This document shows, piece by piece, positions 7,987 to 17,717 of a stretch of 64,000 nt of DNA (position 1 is the stretch's first letter; every line of letters starts with the position of its first letter). The position numbers and the translations under genes were made by a program. The notes below the pieces were generated by a model. That model was not told where the DNA came from. It saw nothing but the letters and a program-made list of their open reading frames with translations, and made no database searches. Source of the stretch: Pseudonocardia sp. T1-2H (GTDB lineage: Bacteria > Actinomycetota > Actinomycetes > Mycobacteriales > Pseudonocardiaceae); the NCBI RefSeq assembly GCF_038039215.1, contig NZ_JBBPCL010000001.1, positions 5,270,001-5,334,000 of the forward strand, given 5' to 3'.

Positions 7987-9203
7987 AGATCACCTGCGTC
8001 GGCGGCGGTCCGGCGGGGCTCTACCTCGCGGTGCTCGCGGCCCGGCGGGACCCGCGACACCGCATCACGGTCCTCGAGCGCAACCCCGAGGGCGCGACCA
8101 GCGGCTGGGGCGTCGTGTTCTGGGACGACCTGCTCGACGACCTCTACCGCAACGACCCCGTCAGCGCCGCGGCGCTGCGCCGGGACGCGGTGCTCTACCA
8201 GGGCCAGACCGTCCTGCTCGACGGCCACCCGGCCGCGCACCTCGGCGGCTACGGCTACAGCATCGGCCGGCGGCGGCTGCTCGAGATCCTGACCGGGCGC
8301 GCCCGGGAGCTCGGCGTCGACGTCCGGTTCGACACCCCGGCCGACGACGCCGCGACGGCCGGGGCCGACCTCGTCGTCGCCGCGGACGGGGTGTCCAGCG
8401 GGCTGCGGAGCCGGCACGCCGAGGCGTTCGGCACCGCGGAGACGGTGGGCCGCAACTCCTACATCTGGCTCGGCACCGACAAGGTCTTCGACACCTTCAC
8501 CTTCGCGTTCGCCCACACCGCCGCCGGCTGGATCTGGTTCCACGCCTACCCTTGCGCGGAGGGGATCAGCACCTGCATCGTCGAGTGCGCCCCGGAGGTG
8601 CGCGCGGGCCTCGGACTCGACGGGCCCGATCCCGACGCGCACATCGCCCGGCTCGAACAACTCTTCGCCGGGCCCCTCGGCGGCCGGCGGCTGCTCAACC
8701 GCGCCCCGGGCCAGCAGCCCGCGCCGTGGATGCGGTTCCACGAGATCCGCAACACGACCTGGTGCCGCGGGCGCACCGTCCTCGTCGGCGACGCCGCCCA
8801 CACCACGCACTTCAGCATCGGGTCGGGCACGAAACTGGCGCTGCGCGACGCCATCGAGCTCGCCGCGCTGCTCCCGTCGGACACCACCCGGATCGACGAG
8901 CGGCTGCACACCTACGACGTGCGCCGGCGGGCGGCGCTGGGCCCGATCCAGGACGCCGCCCGCCGGAGCATGGCTTGGTTCGAGCACGTCGATGCACACC
9001 TGGGACCGGAGCCCGGAGCGGTCGACCCGGTGCTCTTCGCCTACGACCTGTGGCGGCGCCGGGGGCAGTACCCGCTCTGGCGCTACCACCTGCACCTCGC
9101 GACGCAGGTCGCGACGGTGCGGACGGCGCGCCGTGCGGTGGGCACGGTCCGCCGGGCCGTCCGCGAGCGGTGGCGTCCGCACGCGCCCGTGGGGACGCGA
9201 TGA
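7983..9203 (+). CDS. FAD-dependent monooxygenase
   Basis: Flavoprotein hydroxylase of 406 residues in the PHBH fold group. The dinucleotide motif GGGPAGLYLAVLAAR is at residues 6-20, followed by LERNPEGATSGWGVVFWDD. VAADGVSSGLRSRH corresponds to the DG motif, and VLVGDAAHTTHFSIGSGTK is the second FAD-phosphate/ribose motif. The closest pattern I know is the N-terminal FAD half of salicylyl-CoA 5-hydroxylase and anthraniloyl-CoA monooxygenase, but the C-terminal OYE-like half of the latter is absent. It overlaps its upstream and downstream neighbours as ATGA, so it is a true member of the polysaccharide operon. The substrate is not evident. Confidence 0.85.
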   Translation: MKITCVGGGPAGLYLAVLAARRDPRHRITVLERNPEGATSGWGVVFWDDLLDDLYRNDPVSAAALRRDAVLYQGQTVLLDGHPAAHLGGYGYSIGRRRLLEILTGRARELGVDVRFDTPADDAATAGADLVVAADGVSSGLRSRHAEAFGTAETVGRNSYIWLGTDKVFDTFTFAFAHTAAGWIWFHAYPCAEGISTCIVECAPEVRAGLGLDGPDPDAHIARLEQLFAGPLGGRRLLNRAPGQQPAPWMRFHEIRNTTWCRGRTVLVGDAAHTTHFSIGSGTKLALRDAIELAALLPSDTTRIDERLHTYDVRRRAALGPIQDAARRSMAWFEHVDAHLGPEPGAVDPVLFAYDLWRRRGQYPLWRYHLHLATQVATVRTARRAVGTVRRAVRERWRPHAPVGTR

Positions 9204-10339
9204 GCGCCGCGAAGCCGGCGTTCGACCCGTCGCCCCGCGCCCCCCTCGCACCGCGCGGCGTGCGGTCGGGCGCGGCGCTGCCGGTCGTCGTGCACGTCGG
9301 CGTGCACGGGGACGTCCCGGGTGGGATGGCGCAGGTGCTCGCGGAGTACCTGGCGTGGCCGTTCGAGGAGCTGCGGGTCCGGGCCATGGCCTCGACGCTC
9401 GGCCGCGGGCGGCGGTGGTCGATGTGGCGGGCGGGGGTGTGCGCCCTGCGCCTCCCGCTGCTGCGGCTCTCGGGCACCTCGAACGCCGTGGTCGTGCATC
9501 TCTCGAGCGGCGGGTCGTTCCTCCGGGAGGGCGCCCTCGCCGCGATCGCGCGCGCATGCGGCCTCCCGGTGGGGATTCATCTGCACGGCAGCGTGTTCCA
9601 CCGCGACGCCGAGCGCAGGCCGCGGCTCGTGCGAGCGGTGCTGAGCCGCGCGCACGTCGTCTACGTGCTCAGCGACGAGGCCCGGCGGCTGGTGCGGGCG
9701 TCCCTCGGGCCCGGCGCCCCGGTTCGGACGGTGGCGAACGGTGTCGAGGTGCCCGCGGAGGGCCCCGTGAAGGAACCCCTGGTGCTGTTCGCCGGCGAGG
9801 TCGGCCCGCGCAAGGGCGTGGACGTGCTGTGGACCGCCTGGACCGCGGTCGCCGCGACCCACCCGGGCTGGCGGTTGCTCGTCGCCGGGCCGGTCGAGCC
9901 GGAGATCGCGGCGCTGCCGCTCCCGCCGGCGACCGAGTTGCTGGGGGCGCTCCCCCGGGCGGAGACGCTCGGCGTCACCGCCCGGGCCGCCGTGGCCGTC
10001 CTGCCGTCGCGGCACGAGGCGCTGCCGATGTTCCTGCTCGAGGCGATGGCCCGCGGATGCGCGACGGTCGGAACCCCGGTCGGCGACGTGGCCCGGCTCC
10101 TCGACGGATGCGGCGCGCTCGTGCCGGTGGACGACGCCGACGCGCTGGCGACGACGCTCGCCGGCCTGATCGACGACCCGGCGGCGCTCGCCGAGCTGGG
10201 CGCCGCGGCGAGGGAACGGGTGCGGGAGCGGTACTCCGCGCCGGTGCTCGTCCGGATGTTCGAGCGCGAGTGGGGGCTGCTGCTCGGTGCCCGAGGCGGC
10301 ATCGCCGGGGGGCGGCGCGGCGCGAGGGGGGTCGGCTGA
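9200..10339 (+). CDS. GT4-family glycosyltransferase
   Basis: GT-B fold glycosyltransferase of 379 residues, probably cytoplasmic. It has a C-terminal Glycos_transf_1 region with PLVLFAGEVGPRKGVDVL, then LAVLPSRHEALPMFLLEAMA-like residues with the E-x7-E sugar-nucleotide motif, and GTPVGDVARLLDGCGALV. The N-terminal acceptor domain has HVGVHGDVPGGMAQVL. The ATG at 9200 overlaps the preceding stop as ATGA. It likely adds one sugar during assembly of the repeat unit of the exopolysaccharide encoded around it. Donor and acceptor cannot be told from sequence. Confidence 0.88.
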   Translation: MSAAKPAFDPSPRAPLAPRGVRSGAALPVVVHVGVHGDVPGGMAQVLAEYLAWPFEELRVRAMASTLGRGRRWSMWRAGVCALRLPLLRLSGTSNAVVVHLSSGGSFLREGALAAIARACGLPVGIHLHGSVFHRDAERRPRLVRAVLSRAHVVYVLSDEARRLVRASLGPGAPVRTVANGVEVPAEGPVKEPLVLFAGEVGPRKGVDVLWTAWTAVAATHPGWRLLVAGPVEPEIAALPLPPATELLGALPRAETLGVTARAAVAVLPSRHEALPMFLLEAMARGCATVGTPVGDVARLLDGCGALVPVDDADALATTLAGLIDDPAALAELGAAARERVRERYSAPVLVRMFEREWGLLLGARGGIAGGRRGARGVG

Positions 10340-10358
10340 CGTGCGCCGTTGCCCGCTC

Positions 10359-11873
10359 TCAGATCGTGTGGACCGGTTCGGCTTCCGGCTCGGGCTCGGC
10401 GGACTCCGCCGGCGCGCGGTCGCTCACCGCGGCGAGCACCCCGGCCAGGGCGAACAGCGGCCCGTAGGCGGGCGGGCCGGTGAACACGACCGTCGCCACG
10501 GACTCCACCAGGGACACCACCACCAGCCCGGCGGTGGTCAGCCCGACCCAGCGTGGCAACGGCCGCCCGCCCGCCCGCCACAGGGCGCGGCCGCGCCGGT
10601 ACACCGCCACCAGCCCGGCCAGGAACGCCGCCGCACCCACCAGGCCGGTCTCCCCGAGCAGCGCGGGCCACTGGGTGTCCGTGAGGAACTGCCCGGTCTT
10701 CTCGGTGGTGCCGAGCCCGTAGATCGCCGGGTAGTTCCGCGCGACGTACTCCGGGCTGTAGGTGGCCGCGGCCGTCTCGGACCCGAACCGGCCGAAGCCC
10801 GCGCCCAGCGGGAACCGCTCGACGGCGAGCGTGGCGGCGTCCTCGGTGAGGACGGTGCGGGCCGCCGAGTCCCCGCCGACCACGTAGTCGTCGTAGGTGA
10901 GGCCGACGACGGCCGTGAGCGGACCGGCCAGCAGGACTGCCAGCAGGGGCGCCGCCGCCGCGGCCACCAGCAGTGCGCGCACGTCCCGCAGCTGCAGGCG
11001 CAGCCACGCGAGCACCACCAGCAGGCCTGCGATGGCGGTGCGCCGGAAGCTCAGCAGCGTCGCGGCGCAGGTGCCCACCACCAGGACGAAGGTAAACGCG
11101 CTGCGGCCCACGGTGGCCCGCCACGCGAGCACGGCGACCGCCGCGGCCGCCATGACGGCCCCGAGGTCCAGCGGGTGCACGAACGGGCCGACCAGGGAGG
11201 GCAGGCCGAACCGGACGTCGACCGAGGCGCGGTTGGCGAGCAGGGCGGACCACGGGCCGGGGGCGACGAGGTTCGCGGCGACCGCGACGAGCGACACGAC
11301 GATGACGCCCGCGCCGAACCGGGCCGCGGTGCGCAGGTGCCGCTCCGCCCAGTCCACCTGGGCGACGGCCCAGCCGAACAGCCAGCCCTTGCAGAGCAGG
11401 AAGCCACCCACGAGCACGGTCGAGGCCGCCGCGCCCGCGACGAACCCGCTCACCAGGCCGAACACCGCGAAGACGGCGAAGAAGCCCAGTCCGGGCAGCC
11501 ACCGCAGCCGCAGACCGAGCACCAGCCTGCGCAGCGGCAGCACCACCACGCAGAGCACGACGAGCCCCTCGTCGAGGTAGCCCAGAGCGGAGATCGGAAC
11601 GAGATGCTCGAGGGTGCGGACGAAGAGGATCACCAGCAGCGTCAGCCCCACGGTGGTCCGTGGCAGCGCGACCGCGCCGGCGAGCACGACGACGCCGACG
11701 AGGGCGGGCACCGCGATCTCCGGACGCGCGGCGACGCCGGCGCCGGCGCCGGCGACCAGCACCGGCCAGGCGACCCACAGCCACATCGACCCGGACGTCG
11801 CCCGGGAGAGCGCGGAACGCGGCGTCGTGGTGCGGACGACACCCGGCAACGGCCGGTGGACCCGGATCGACAC
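10359..11873 (-). CDS. O-antigen ligase/Wzy-like polymerase
   Basis: Integral membrane protein of 504 residues with many hydrophobic segments from residue 28 to about 470, matching O-antigen ligase/polymerase (Wzy_C) proteins. The large extracellular loop (about 320-410) contains AARTVLTEDAATLAVERFPL followed by GAGFGRFG and a conserved region ending TQWPALLGETGLVGAAAFL, the characteristic H/G-rich loop position of the family. In this locus it is the natural candidate to polymerise lipid-linked repeat units outside the membrane. It converges with the GT4 gene, 19 bases apart. Its C-terminus ends in an acidic PE-rich tail. Confidence 0.85.
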   Translation of the reverse strand: MSIRVHRPLPGVVRTTTPRSALSRATSGSMWLWVAWPVLVAGAGAGVAARPEIAVPALVGVVVLAGAVALPRTTVGLTLLVILFVRTLEHLVPISALGYLDEGLVVLCVVVLPLRRLVLGLRLRWLPGLGFFAVFAVFGLVSGFVAGAAASTVLVGGFLLCKGWLFGWAVAQVDWAERHLRTAARFGAGVIVVSLVAVAANLVAPGPWSALLANRASVDVRFGLPSLVGPFVHPLDLGAVMAAAAVAVLAWRATVGRSAFTFVLVVGTCAATLLSFRRTAIAGLLVVLAWLRLQLRDVRALLVAAAAAPLLAVLLAGPLTAVVGLTYDDYVVGGDSAARTVLTEDAATLAVERFPLGAGFGRFGSETAAATYSPEYVARNYPAIYGLGTTEKTGQFLTDTQWPALLGETGLVGAAAFLAGLVAVYRRGRALWRAGGRPLPRWVGLTTAGLVVVSLVESVATVVFTGPPAYGPLFALAGVLAAVSDRAPAESAEPEPEAEPVHTI

Positions 11874-12037
11874 GGTCCCCCCTCTCGGCCCGGCGGCGAC
11901 GGCAGGATACCCCGATCGAGCGACCGAGGTAGGGCCTCGTCGAATTCTTTGCCCAATTTCCGAAAAGCCGGGAATTCACCGGAGATCGTCCTCAGGAAAT
12001 ATCTCCGCGCCCAGTGGCTCGCACCTCCGGAAATGCT

Positions 12038-12043
12038 TAGACT
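12038..12043 (+). promoter_or_regulatory. Possible -10 element of the Wzz/BY-kinase gene
   Basis: TAGACT at 12038-12043 lies 36 bases before the start at 12080. The hexamer 17 bases upstream (TGGCTC, 12015-12020) is a poor -35 match. The region 11874-12079 is AT-richer than its surroundings and separates two divergent genes, which supports a promoter here. Confidence 0.35.
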
Positions 12044-12079
12044 CGGGTCGCCTGATCCGACGACCTCACGGAGCGGATC

Positions 12080-13645
12080 GTGACCGTCAATGATGTTCTC
12101 CGCGTTCTGCGCGAGCGCCGGCTGCTCGTCGTCGGCTGCCTCCTGCTGGGCCTGCTCGGGGCGACGGCGGCCACCAGGCTGCTGCCGCGGGACTACTCGT
12201 CACAGGTCACGATGTACGTCTCCGCGACGGCCACCCCCGCCGTGACGCCGGCCGCACCGGCGACCCCGGCCGCACCGGCGCCCGCGGCGCAGCCCGGCGA
12301 GTCGGCGTACCAGGCCAACCAGCTGGCCAAGGACCGGATGCCGTCGTACGTGCAGCTGCTCTCCAGCGACCGGATCACCAGTGCCGTGATCCGCACGCTC
12401 GCCCTGCCCACCACCCCCGCCGAGCTCGCCACGCGCATGACGGTGACGGCCCTGCCGGACACCCAGGTGATCACGGCGGCGGTCACGGACCGCTCACCGG
12501 AGCAGGCCGCCGCCATCGCCAACGCGGTGGCCAGCGAGTTCACCGCGCTCGTCGGGCAGCTGCAGCAACCCGGTACGGGCGAGATCAGCGTGCAGATCGT
12601 GCAACCGGCCGTGCCGCCGACGACGTCGCTCGCCCTGCCCGCCGCCCTGACGATCGGCCTGGGCGGCGTGGTGGGTCTGCTCCTCGGCCTCGTCGCGGCG
12701 TTCTTCCGCAACGCCGTCGACACCTCGGTGCGGTCCCCGGGCCACCTGCGCGACCTGACCGGGGCGCCGACGCTCGGGACCGTCCCGGCCGTGCGCGCCG
12801 TGCGGAAGTCGCCGCTGGTCACCGCGTACGACGCCAGCGCACCGCTCACGGAGGCGTTCCGGAAGATCCGGACGGCGCTGTACTTCCGGGGCGAGCGCGA
12901 CCACGACGGCGCCGGCGGCACGGTCGTCGCGGTCACCGCCGCGGCGGCGGGCGAGGGCAGCACCACCACCGCGTGCAACATCGCGATCGCCGCGGCCGGT
13001 GCGGGCTGGACGGCACTCGTGATCGACGCCAACCTGCGGACCCCGAAGGTCTCGACCCTCTTCGGTCTCGACGCCTCGCCCGGCCTGACCGACGTGCTCG
13101 CCGGCCGTTCCGCACTCGGCGAGGCCCTGCAGTCCTACCGGCACGAGGACGTGATCGTCGACGTCCTGGCGGCGGGCAGGGTCCGCAAGGAGGACACCGG
13201 CCGGGTGACCAGCCTGCTGGACCTGACCGAGATCGTGGACGAGGCGCGCCGCAACTACGACCTCGTCGTGCTGGACACCCCGCCGATGGGCCCGGTCGCC
13301 GATGCCGCCGCCGTGGCCCCGCTGACCGACGGCGCCGTGGTGGTCGTGCGGCACGGCCGGACCCACTCTGCCGCGCAGGTCGACGGCGTCGTCGAGACCC
13401 TCCGCGCGGTGGGCGCCCCGCTGATCGGGTCCGTGCTCACGATGGTGCCCGCGGCGAAGCGGGCCGCCCGTCCGCGCAGGCCCGCGCCCCCGGTGAAGAC
13501 CTCCACCTGGACGTCGTCCAGGAGGCGCAACGGGACCTCGGCCGAGGTTCCCGCGCCCCGTCGGAACGACTCCGTCCCGCGGGACCCCGTCCTCACGAGG
13601 AACGGCCGGCCGCGGCGGGAACCGGCCGCGGATCCCGACCCGTGA
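12080..13645 (+). CDS. Wzz-type chain-length regulator fused to a CpsD/BY-kinase-like domain
   Basis: Protein of 521 residues. Wzz domain: transmembrane segments at about 14-32 and 183-208 flank an exported loop containing an Ala/Pro/Thr stretch at 50-72. The cytoplasmic domain (about 255-445) resembles bacterial tyrosine kinases, with TEAFRKIRTALYF, a Walker A-like AAAAGEGSTTTACN (287-300), Walker A' LVIDANLR (313-320) and Walker B DLVVLDTPP (394-402). The Walker A lysine expected at 294 (GEGKST) is serine. The C-terminal tail has no tyrosine cluster. It should control polymer length with the Wzy and flippase, but kinase activity is doubtful. Confidence 0.87.
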   Translation: MTVNDVLRVLRERRLLVVGCLLLGLLGATAATRLLPRDYSSQVTMYVSATATPAVTPAAPATPAAPAPAAQPGESAYQANQLAKDRMPSYVQLLSSDRITSAVIRTLALPTTPAELATRMTVTALPDTQVITAAVTDRSPEQAAAIANAVASEFTALVGQLQQPGTGEISVQIVQPAVPPTTSLALPAALTIGLGGVVGLLLGLVAAFFRNAVDTSVRSPGHLRDLTGAPTLGTVPAVRAVRKSPLVTAYDASAPLTEAFRKIRTALYFRGERDHDGAGGTVVAVTAAAAGEGSTTTACNIAIAAAGAGWTALVIDANLRTPKVSTLFGLDASPGLTDVLAGRSALGEALQSYRHEDVIVDVLAAGRVRKEDTGRVTSLLDLTEIVDEARRNYDLVVLDTPPMGPVADAAAVAPLTDGAVVVVRHGRTHSAAQVDGVVETLRAVGAPLIGSVLTMVPAAKRAARPRRPAPPVKTSTWTSSRRRNGTSAEVPAPRRNDSVPRDPVLTRNGRPRREPAADPDP

Positions 13646-13697
13646 CGGCGCCCCGCAGGCCACGGCCGGCCCGACCGGAGACGAGACAAGGTAGATC

Positions 13698-14802
13698 ATG
13701 AGATCCCGATCGAGTTCCGCACCGCGCGACCCGGGGCCCCTCGGTCGCGGCCTCCGGGAGAGCCCGGGTGGCGGCACGCCTTCCTCGCGTCCGGGATCGG
13801 CCTTCCTCCGCACGGCGACGAGCGTGATCGTCGCCGCCGCCGTGCTCGCCGCCTGCAGCACCGGCACGCGGCCCGAGCCTGCGCCCCCGCCCGCTCCGCC
13901 GTCGGCCGTGCCGGGCATGCCGCTGCTCACCTGGGCGCCCCCGGTGCTCAACGACCCGGAGACCATCGAGCTCGACCGCGGGATGACCACGACCATGCTC
14001 GACCCGGCCAAGGACTACATCCTGAAGCTCCCGCGCGTGGGCAAGGGCGACACGTTCGTCCGCGGTGGCCACAACATCGTCCTCATCGGCGGCCACATCT
14101 CGACCGGCCAGGAGACGCCCCCGTGGGAGGCCCCGGAGCACCGGGCCCTCTACTTCGCGGACACCACGGGCACGATCCACGTCGAGGGCGTGCTCATCGA
14201 CGACGTCGACAGCGGCCAGGGCGACGGCATCAACGTCGCCGCGCCCCTGGCCACCCTGCAGATCGAGAACGTCCGGGTCACCGGGCTGACCGGGTCGGAG
14301 CAGGGCAACCACGCCGACGTGATACAGACCTGGGGCGGGGTGAAGGAGCTGCGGATCGACCGCCTCACCGGGTCGACGGACTACCAGGGCCTGCACATCC
14401 AGCCGGAAGCTCGGCCCGATCGGCAGCGAGATCGTGAAGAACGCGAACGTGTCCTCCACCAGCACGACCGCGGGAAACTGGCTCACCTGGCTGGCCACCG
14501 GATCGAACACCTGCAGCACCGCGGGGCAGGTGAACCTGGACCAGGTCTACGTCACCCCGCGCAAGGGTCGCGGGCTCGGCAACTCGGTGTGGCCGCCGAG
14601 CAGCGCGTCGAACGTCGACGACGGGCCGAACCCGGTACAGGGCTGCCTGTCCTCGCTGTCCCCCGACGGGTCCGAGCTGACCTTCCCCGGGCTTCCCCAG
14701 ATCTCGGGGTCGGTGAAGGAAGGCCCCCCGCCGGGCGGCGACTTCGTGCCCGAGGGCGTGGCGGGACCGGACTACGTGTCGCCGGGCTACCTCCCCGGGT
14801 GA
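13698..14802 (+). CDS. Beta-helix lipoprotein, frameshifted
   Basis: Exported lipoprotein of about 367 residues. A signal peptide ends in the lipobox VLAACSTG around residue 53, followed by a Pro/Ala spacer. The body looks like a right-handed parallel beta-helix: HNIVLIGGHISTG, YFADTTGTIHVEGVLIDDV, GDGINVAAPLATLQIENVRV and HADVIQTWGGVKELRIDRL are successive rungs. The frame breaks at CCGGAAGCTCGG (14403-14414). Removing one A gives QPELGPIGSEIVKNANV and continues to VSPGYLPG at 14802. Such proteins in exopolysaccharide loci are often epimerases, lyases or polymer-binding proteins. Its 3' end overlaps the convergent HAD gene by 16 bases. Confidence 0.75.
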
Positions 14803-17453
14803 CGCCGGGCGGCCAGCTCCGCCGCCAGCCTCAAGGTGGCGGCGGGCAGGCCGGCCCGGCCCGCCCGCGGGGCGTCGAGGATGGTCAGCAGCAGCCGTGT
14901 ACCCGCCCGGTGCCGCGCGGGCCGGCACGCCGGGCAGCCGCCCGGCCGGTGGCCCAGCACGCGCGCGACGGCCGCGTCGACCCCCGCGGCGTAGGCCTGG
15001 CGCAGCACCGTGACGCCGGACCCGCGGACGGCGTCGTCCGCGTTGGCGGGTGCCCAGGCCTGCTCGGCGACGGCGAACATCGGCAGGTCGGACCCGGTGT
15101 CGCCGACCGCGAACCGGACGGCCGGGGCGCTGTCCTCCGCGCGGCCGAGGAGCTCCACCAGCGCCCGTAGGCCCCGCCCCTTGTCGACCGCGGCCGCCAC
15201 GACATCCGTCTGGTACCGGCCGGGCACGACGCGCAGCCGGCGGCGGTCCTCGCCCAGCGAGGCGAGCGCACCCTCCAGCGCCTCGGCCGGCACCGGGCCC
15301 CAGCCGTCGCCGGTCCGGTAGGCGCGGACGCTGTAGCGGTAGTCCTCATCGATGCGGGTGCCGGGCGCGCGGGACAGGGCCGCCCGGAGCCGGTCCAGCA
15401 GCGCCCGGTCCGCGTCGCCGACCACCTGCACGCTCACGCCGCGGGCCTGGTCGTGGACGACCGACCCGTACTCGGCCACGCCCCCGGCCAGGCCCAGCGT
15501 CGCGCACCGGTCCCGCACCTCCTCCAGGCTGCGCCCGGTCACCGGAACCGGGCGGAACCCGTGGTGCGCGAGCGCCCGCAGCGCCAGGACGGCCGTGGGG
15601 GTGATCACCGGGAAGCCGTACGCGAGCGACTCCAGCACGCCGTCGATGTCGAGGGCGCACAGCGGGCCGGCGGAGGGCTCCGGGGCGGGGAGGATCCCGG
15701 CGAGGTAGCGCTGCACCGCCCGGGCCGACGCCCGCCGGTCCCGCGACCAGCCCGTGAAGGAGTCCTGCAGGTGGACGAGCTCGTAGAGCAGGAAGCGCTC
15801 CGGGTCCGACGGGTGGGCGGCGCGCAGGGCGTCGACGAAGGCGCCGTCGGCCGAGCCGGGGTCCACCCCGGCCAGGTCGTACACCGCGTCGTAGCAGGCG
15901 TGGTCGAGGTTGCCGAAGGCGAGATCGTCCGCGCGGACCTTGCGCAGCGCGCCGTCGACGCGGAACCAGGTGTCCAGCCCGGTGGCACCGTCGACCACGG
16001 ACGGCCGCGGCGACCGCAGCAGCCGGCGCGCGGCCGGGTCCAGCAGCGGCAGCCGCAGCCCGACCCCGAACCGGCCGTACCCGCGCTGCAGCAGCCTGCT
16101 CGCCTGTTCCCAGGCCGGTTCCCGGCCCGCCAGGCCCGCGGCGCGGTCCCGCACCGCGGGCATCGCGGCGGCCCGGTCGGCGACGTAGCGAGCGTAGTCC
16201 GCGGCGTCGGCCACCCGCGCCGCCGGCACCCTCGCCGCTCCCGGCAGCCATTCCCGGTAGACCAGCCCGTCCCGGAAGCCGTAGGTCGTCGCGACGTGCC
16301 GGGGCACCGCGGCCGCCACGGCGAGGGAGTAACGCCCCAGGTACCCGACCCCGGCGCCGGACACCACCACCCTGCGCCGCCGCCCGGACCCCAGCTCGGC
16401 CTGCAGCACCCGGGTGAGGTGGTGACGGCCGCCGCCTCCGTCTCTCCCCGCGCCGTCGACCCGCTCGACCGCGGAGACGGCCTCGCCCCACAGCGAGGCC
16501 AGCACCTTCGCGACCGAGTCCGGTTCCAGCAGCGCGTGCACCGCCCACCGGCGGAACGGGAGCTCCACGCGCCGGTACGCGGACAGGGCCGACGGCGCCG
16601 CCTCGCCGAACAGCGGGACCAGCAGCGTGATCGCCTCGGCCGGGGCGCCGTGCGCCTCGAGCAGCTGAGCCGAGTCACGCAGGGAGCCGCCGGTGTTCGG
16701 CGGATCGTCCACCACCGCGGCCGCCCCGCCCCCGGCCAGGACCTCGGCCAGCGCCCGCGCGTCCGCCGGGAGCAGCGGTTGTCCGGGACGGGTCGACGCC
16801 GCCCGCGCGCGGGAACCGGACGCCCGCAGCGCCGCGGCGACCAGGGGACCCAGGTAACTGCCCGAGGTGCGGACCCCGAGGACCAGCACCTCGCGGCCCT
16901 CGACCGAAGGCGCGTAGTCCGCGGCCAGCCGGACCGCGTCGGCGGGGAGCAGCCCGTGGCCCCGGAAGCACGCCGGGAGCCGCAGGACCTCCCCGTCCAC
17001 GGCGGCCGGGAGCCCGTCGAGGCCATCCAGGAGGAGCCCGGTCCGGTGACGCAGCCGGCGCAACGACTCCTCGTCCGGCGGATCCCCGACGACGGCGTCG
17101 GCCAGCAGGTCGCGGACCGCGGCGGCCCCGGCGCACCAGGCGAGGGCCCGCCGTGTCGCCGGCCCGCGACCGGCGACGCCGACGACGGCCGCCGCCGCGG
17201 ACAGCGGTAGCGCCGCGGGGCCGCCGAGGTACTTCGCCGAGCGGCGCAGGGACAGCGGGTCCCGCTGCAGGTGGTCCTCGACGATCTGCACCGCGCCGGC
17301 GGCGAAGAGGAACGCGTCGAGGAGATGGCCGAGCCGGACGCACGTGGCCAGCCGCTCGCAGACCTCGCGCAGGTCCGCCAGGAGGTCGGCGACGACCGGT
17401 CCCTCCGCGGCCCCCGCACCCGGCAGGCCGACATCCCGCACGACCTCCGCCAT
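14787..17453 (-). CDS. Multidomain protein: phosphoribosyltransferase-like, kinase-like and HAD phosphatase domains
   Basis: Large cytoplasmic protein of about 888 residues that I do not recognise as a named family. A helical N-terminal region (1-180) is followed by a type I phosphoribosyltransferase-like domain (about 185-290) with VLVLGVRTSGSYLGPLVAAA and the PRPP loop AAVVDDPPNTGGSL. The middle region (about 360-590) has SGAGVGYLGRYSLAV and LRKVRADDLAFGNLDHACYD, then YDLAG, weakly recalling aminoglycoside/choline-kinase folds. The C-terminus (about 600-850) is a HAD hydrolase: LCALDIDGVLES, VPVTGRSLEEV, DKGRGLRALVELLG and AVGDTGSDLPMFA. The ATG at 17453 is chosen over a GTG at 17471; neither has a strong ribosome-binding site. 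It is divergent from the HprK-like gene. Confidence 0.75.
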   Translation of the reverse strand: MAEVVRDVGLPGAGAAEGPVVADLLADLREVCERLATCVRLGHLLDAFLFAAGAVQIVEDHLQRDPLSLRRSAKYLGGPAALPLSAAAAVVGVAGRGPATRRALAWCAGAAAVRDLLADAVVGDPPDEESLRRLRHRTGLLLDGLDGLPAAVDGEVLRLPACFRGHGLLPADAVRLAADYAPSVEGREVLVLGVRTSGSYLGPLVAAALRASGSRARAASTRPGQPLLPADARALAEVLAGGGAAAVVDDPPNTGGSLRDSAQLLEAHGAPAEAITLLVPLFGEAAPSALSAYRRVELPFRRWAVHALLEPDSVAKVLASLWGEAVSAVERVDGAGRDGGGGRHHLTRVLQAELGSGRRRRVVVSGAGVGYLGRYSLAVAAAVPRHVATTYGFRDGLVYREWLPGAARVPAARVADAADYARYVADRAAAMPAVRDRAAGLAGREPAWEQASRLLQRGYGRFGVGLRLPLLDPAARRLLRSPRPSVVDGATGLDTWFRVDGALRKVRADDLAFGNLDHACYDAVYDLAGVDPGSADGAFVDALRAAHPSDPERFLLYELVHLQDSFTGWSRDRRASARAVQRYLAGILPAPEPSAGPLCALDIDGVLESLAYGFPVITPTAVLALRALAHHGFRPVPVTGRSLEEVRDRCATLGLAGGVAEYGSVVHDQARGVSVQVVGDADRALLDRLRAALSRAPGTRIDEDYRYSVRAYRTGDGWGPVPAEALEGALASLGEDRRRLRVVPGRYQTDVVAAAVDKGRGLRALVELLGRAEDSAPAVRFAVGDTGSDLPMFAVAEQAWAPANADDAVRGSGVTVLRQAYAAGVDAAVARVLGHRPGGCPACRPARHRAGTRLLLTILDAPRAGRAGLPAATLRLAAELAARRHPGR

Positions 17454-17571
17454 GACGAGAAAAACTAGCACGATGTCCGCCGATAAATGCTCGCACGCGC
17501 AATGACGTCGGTATGTCGCGCCTTCTTCCGGACACTTCGCGCGGGACCGGAGAAATCAGCTGGAATTCGAC

Positions 17572-17599
17572 TTGACAGTCCGGACACGCCGCTTACGCT
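17572..17599 (+). promoter_or_regulatory. Probable sigma-70-type promoter of the HprK-like gene
   Basis: TTGACA at 17572-17577 is a perfect -35 hexamer. TACGCT at 17594-17599 is a reasonable -10 at 16-base spacing. Transcription would begin near 17606, leaving a leader of about 110 bases before the start at 17718. The surrounding region 17454-17717 is clearly AT-richer than the genes. Confidence 0.6.
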
Positions 17600-17717
17600 C
17601 GAACACGGACGGGTGCGGGCCAATCGTCGGGGCTGGCCTGCGAGAGATCCGTGAGGGGCGCGCCGGTCGGCCGGCGCCGGATTGCTCGACTTATGCCGAC
17701 GACGGCCTGGAGGGATC

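Noticed and set aside
14787..17453. Assignment of the large protein as trehalose-phosphatase or sucrose-phosphatase
   Set aside because: The HAD domain is only the C-terminal third; the PRPP-loop domain and the rest do not fit those enzymes.
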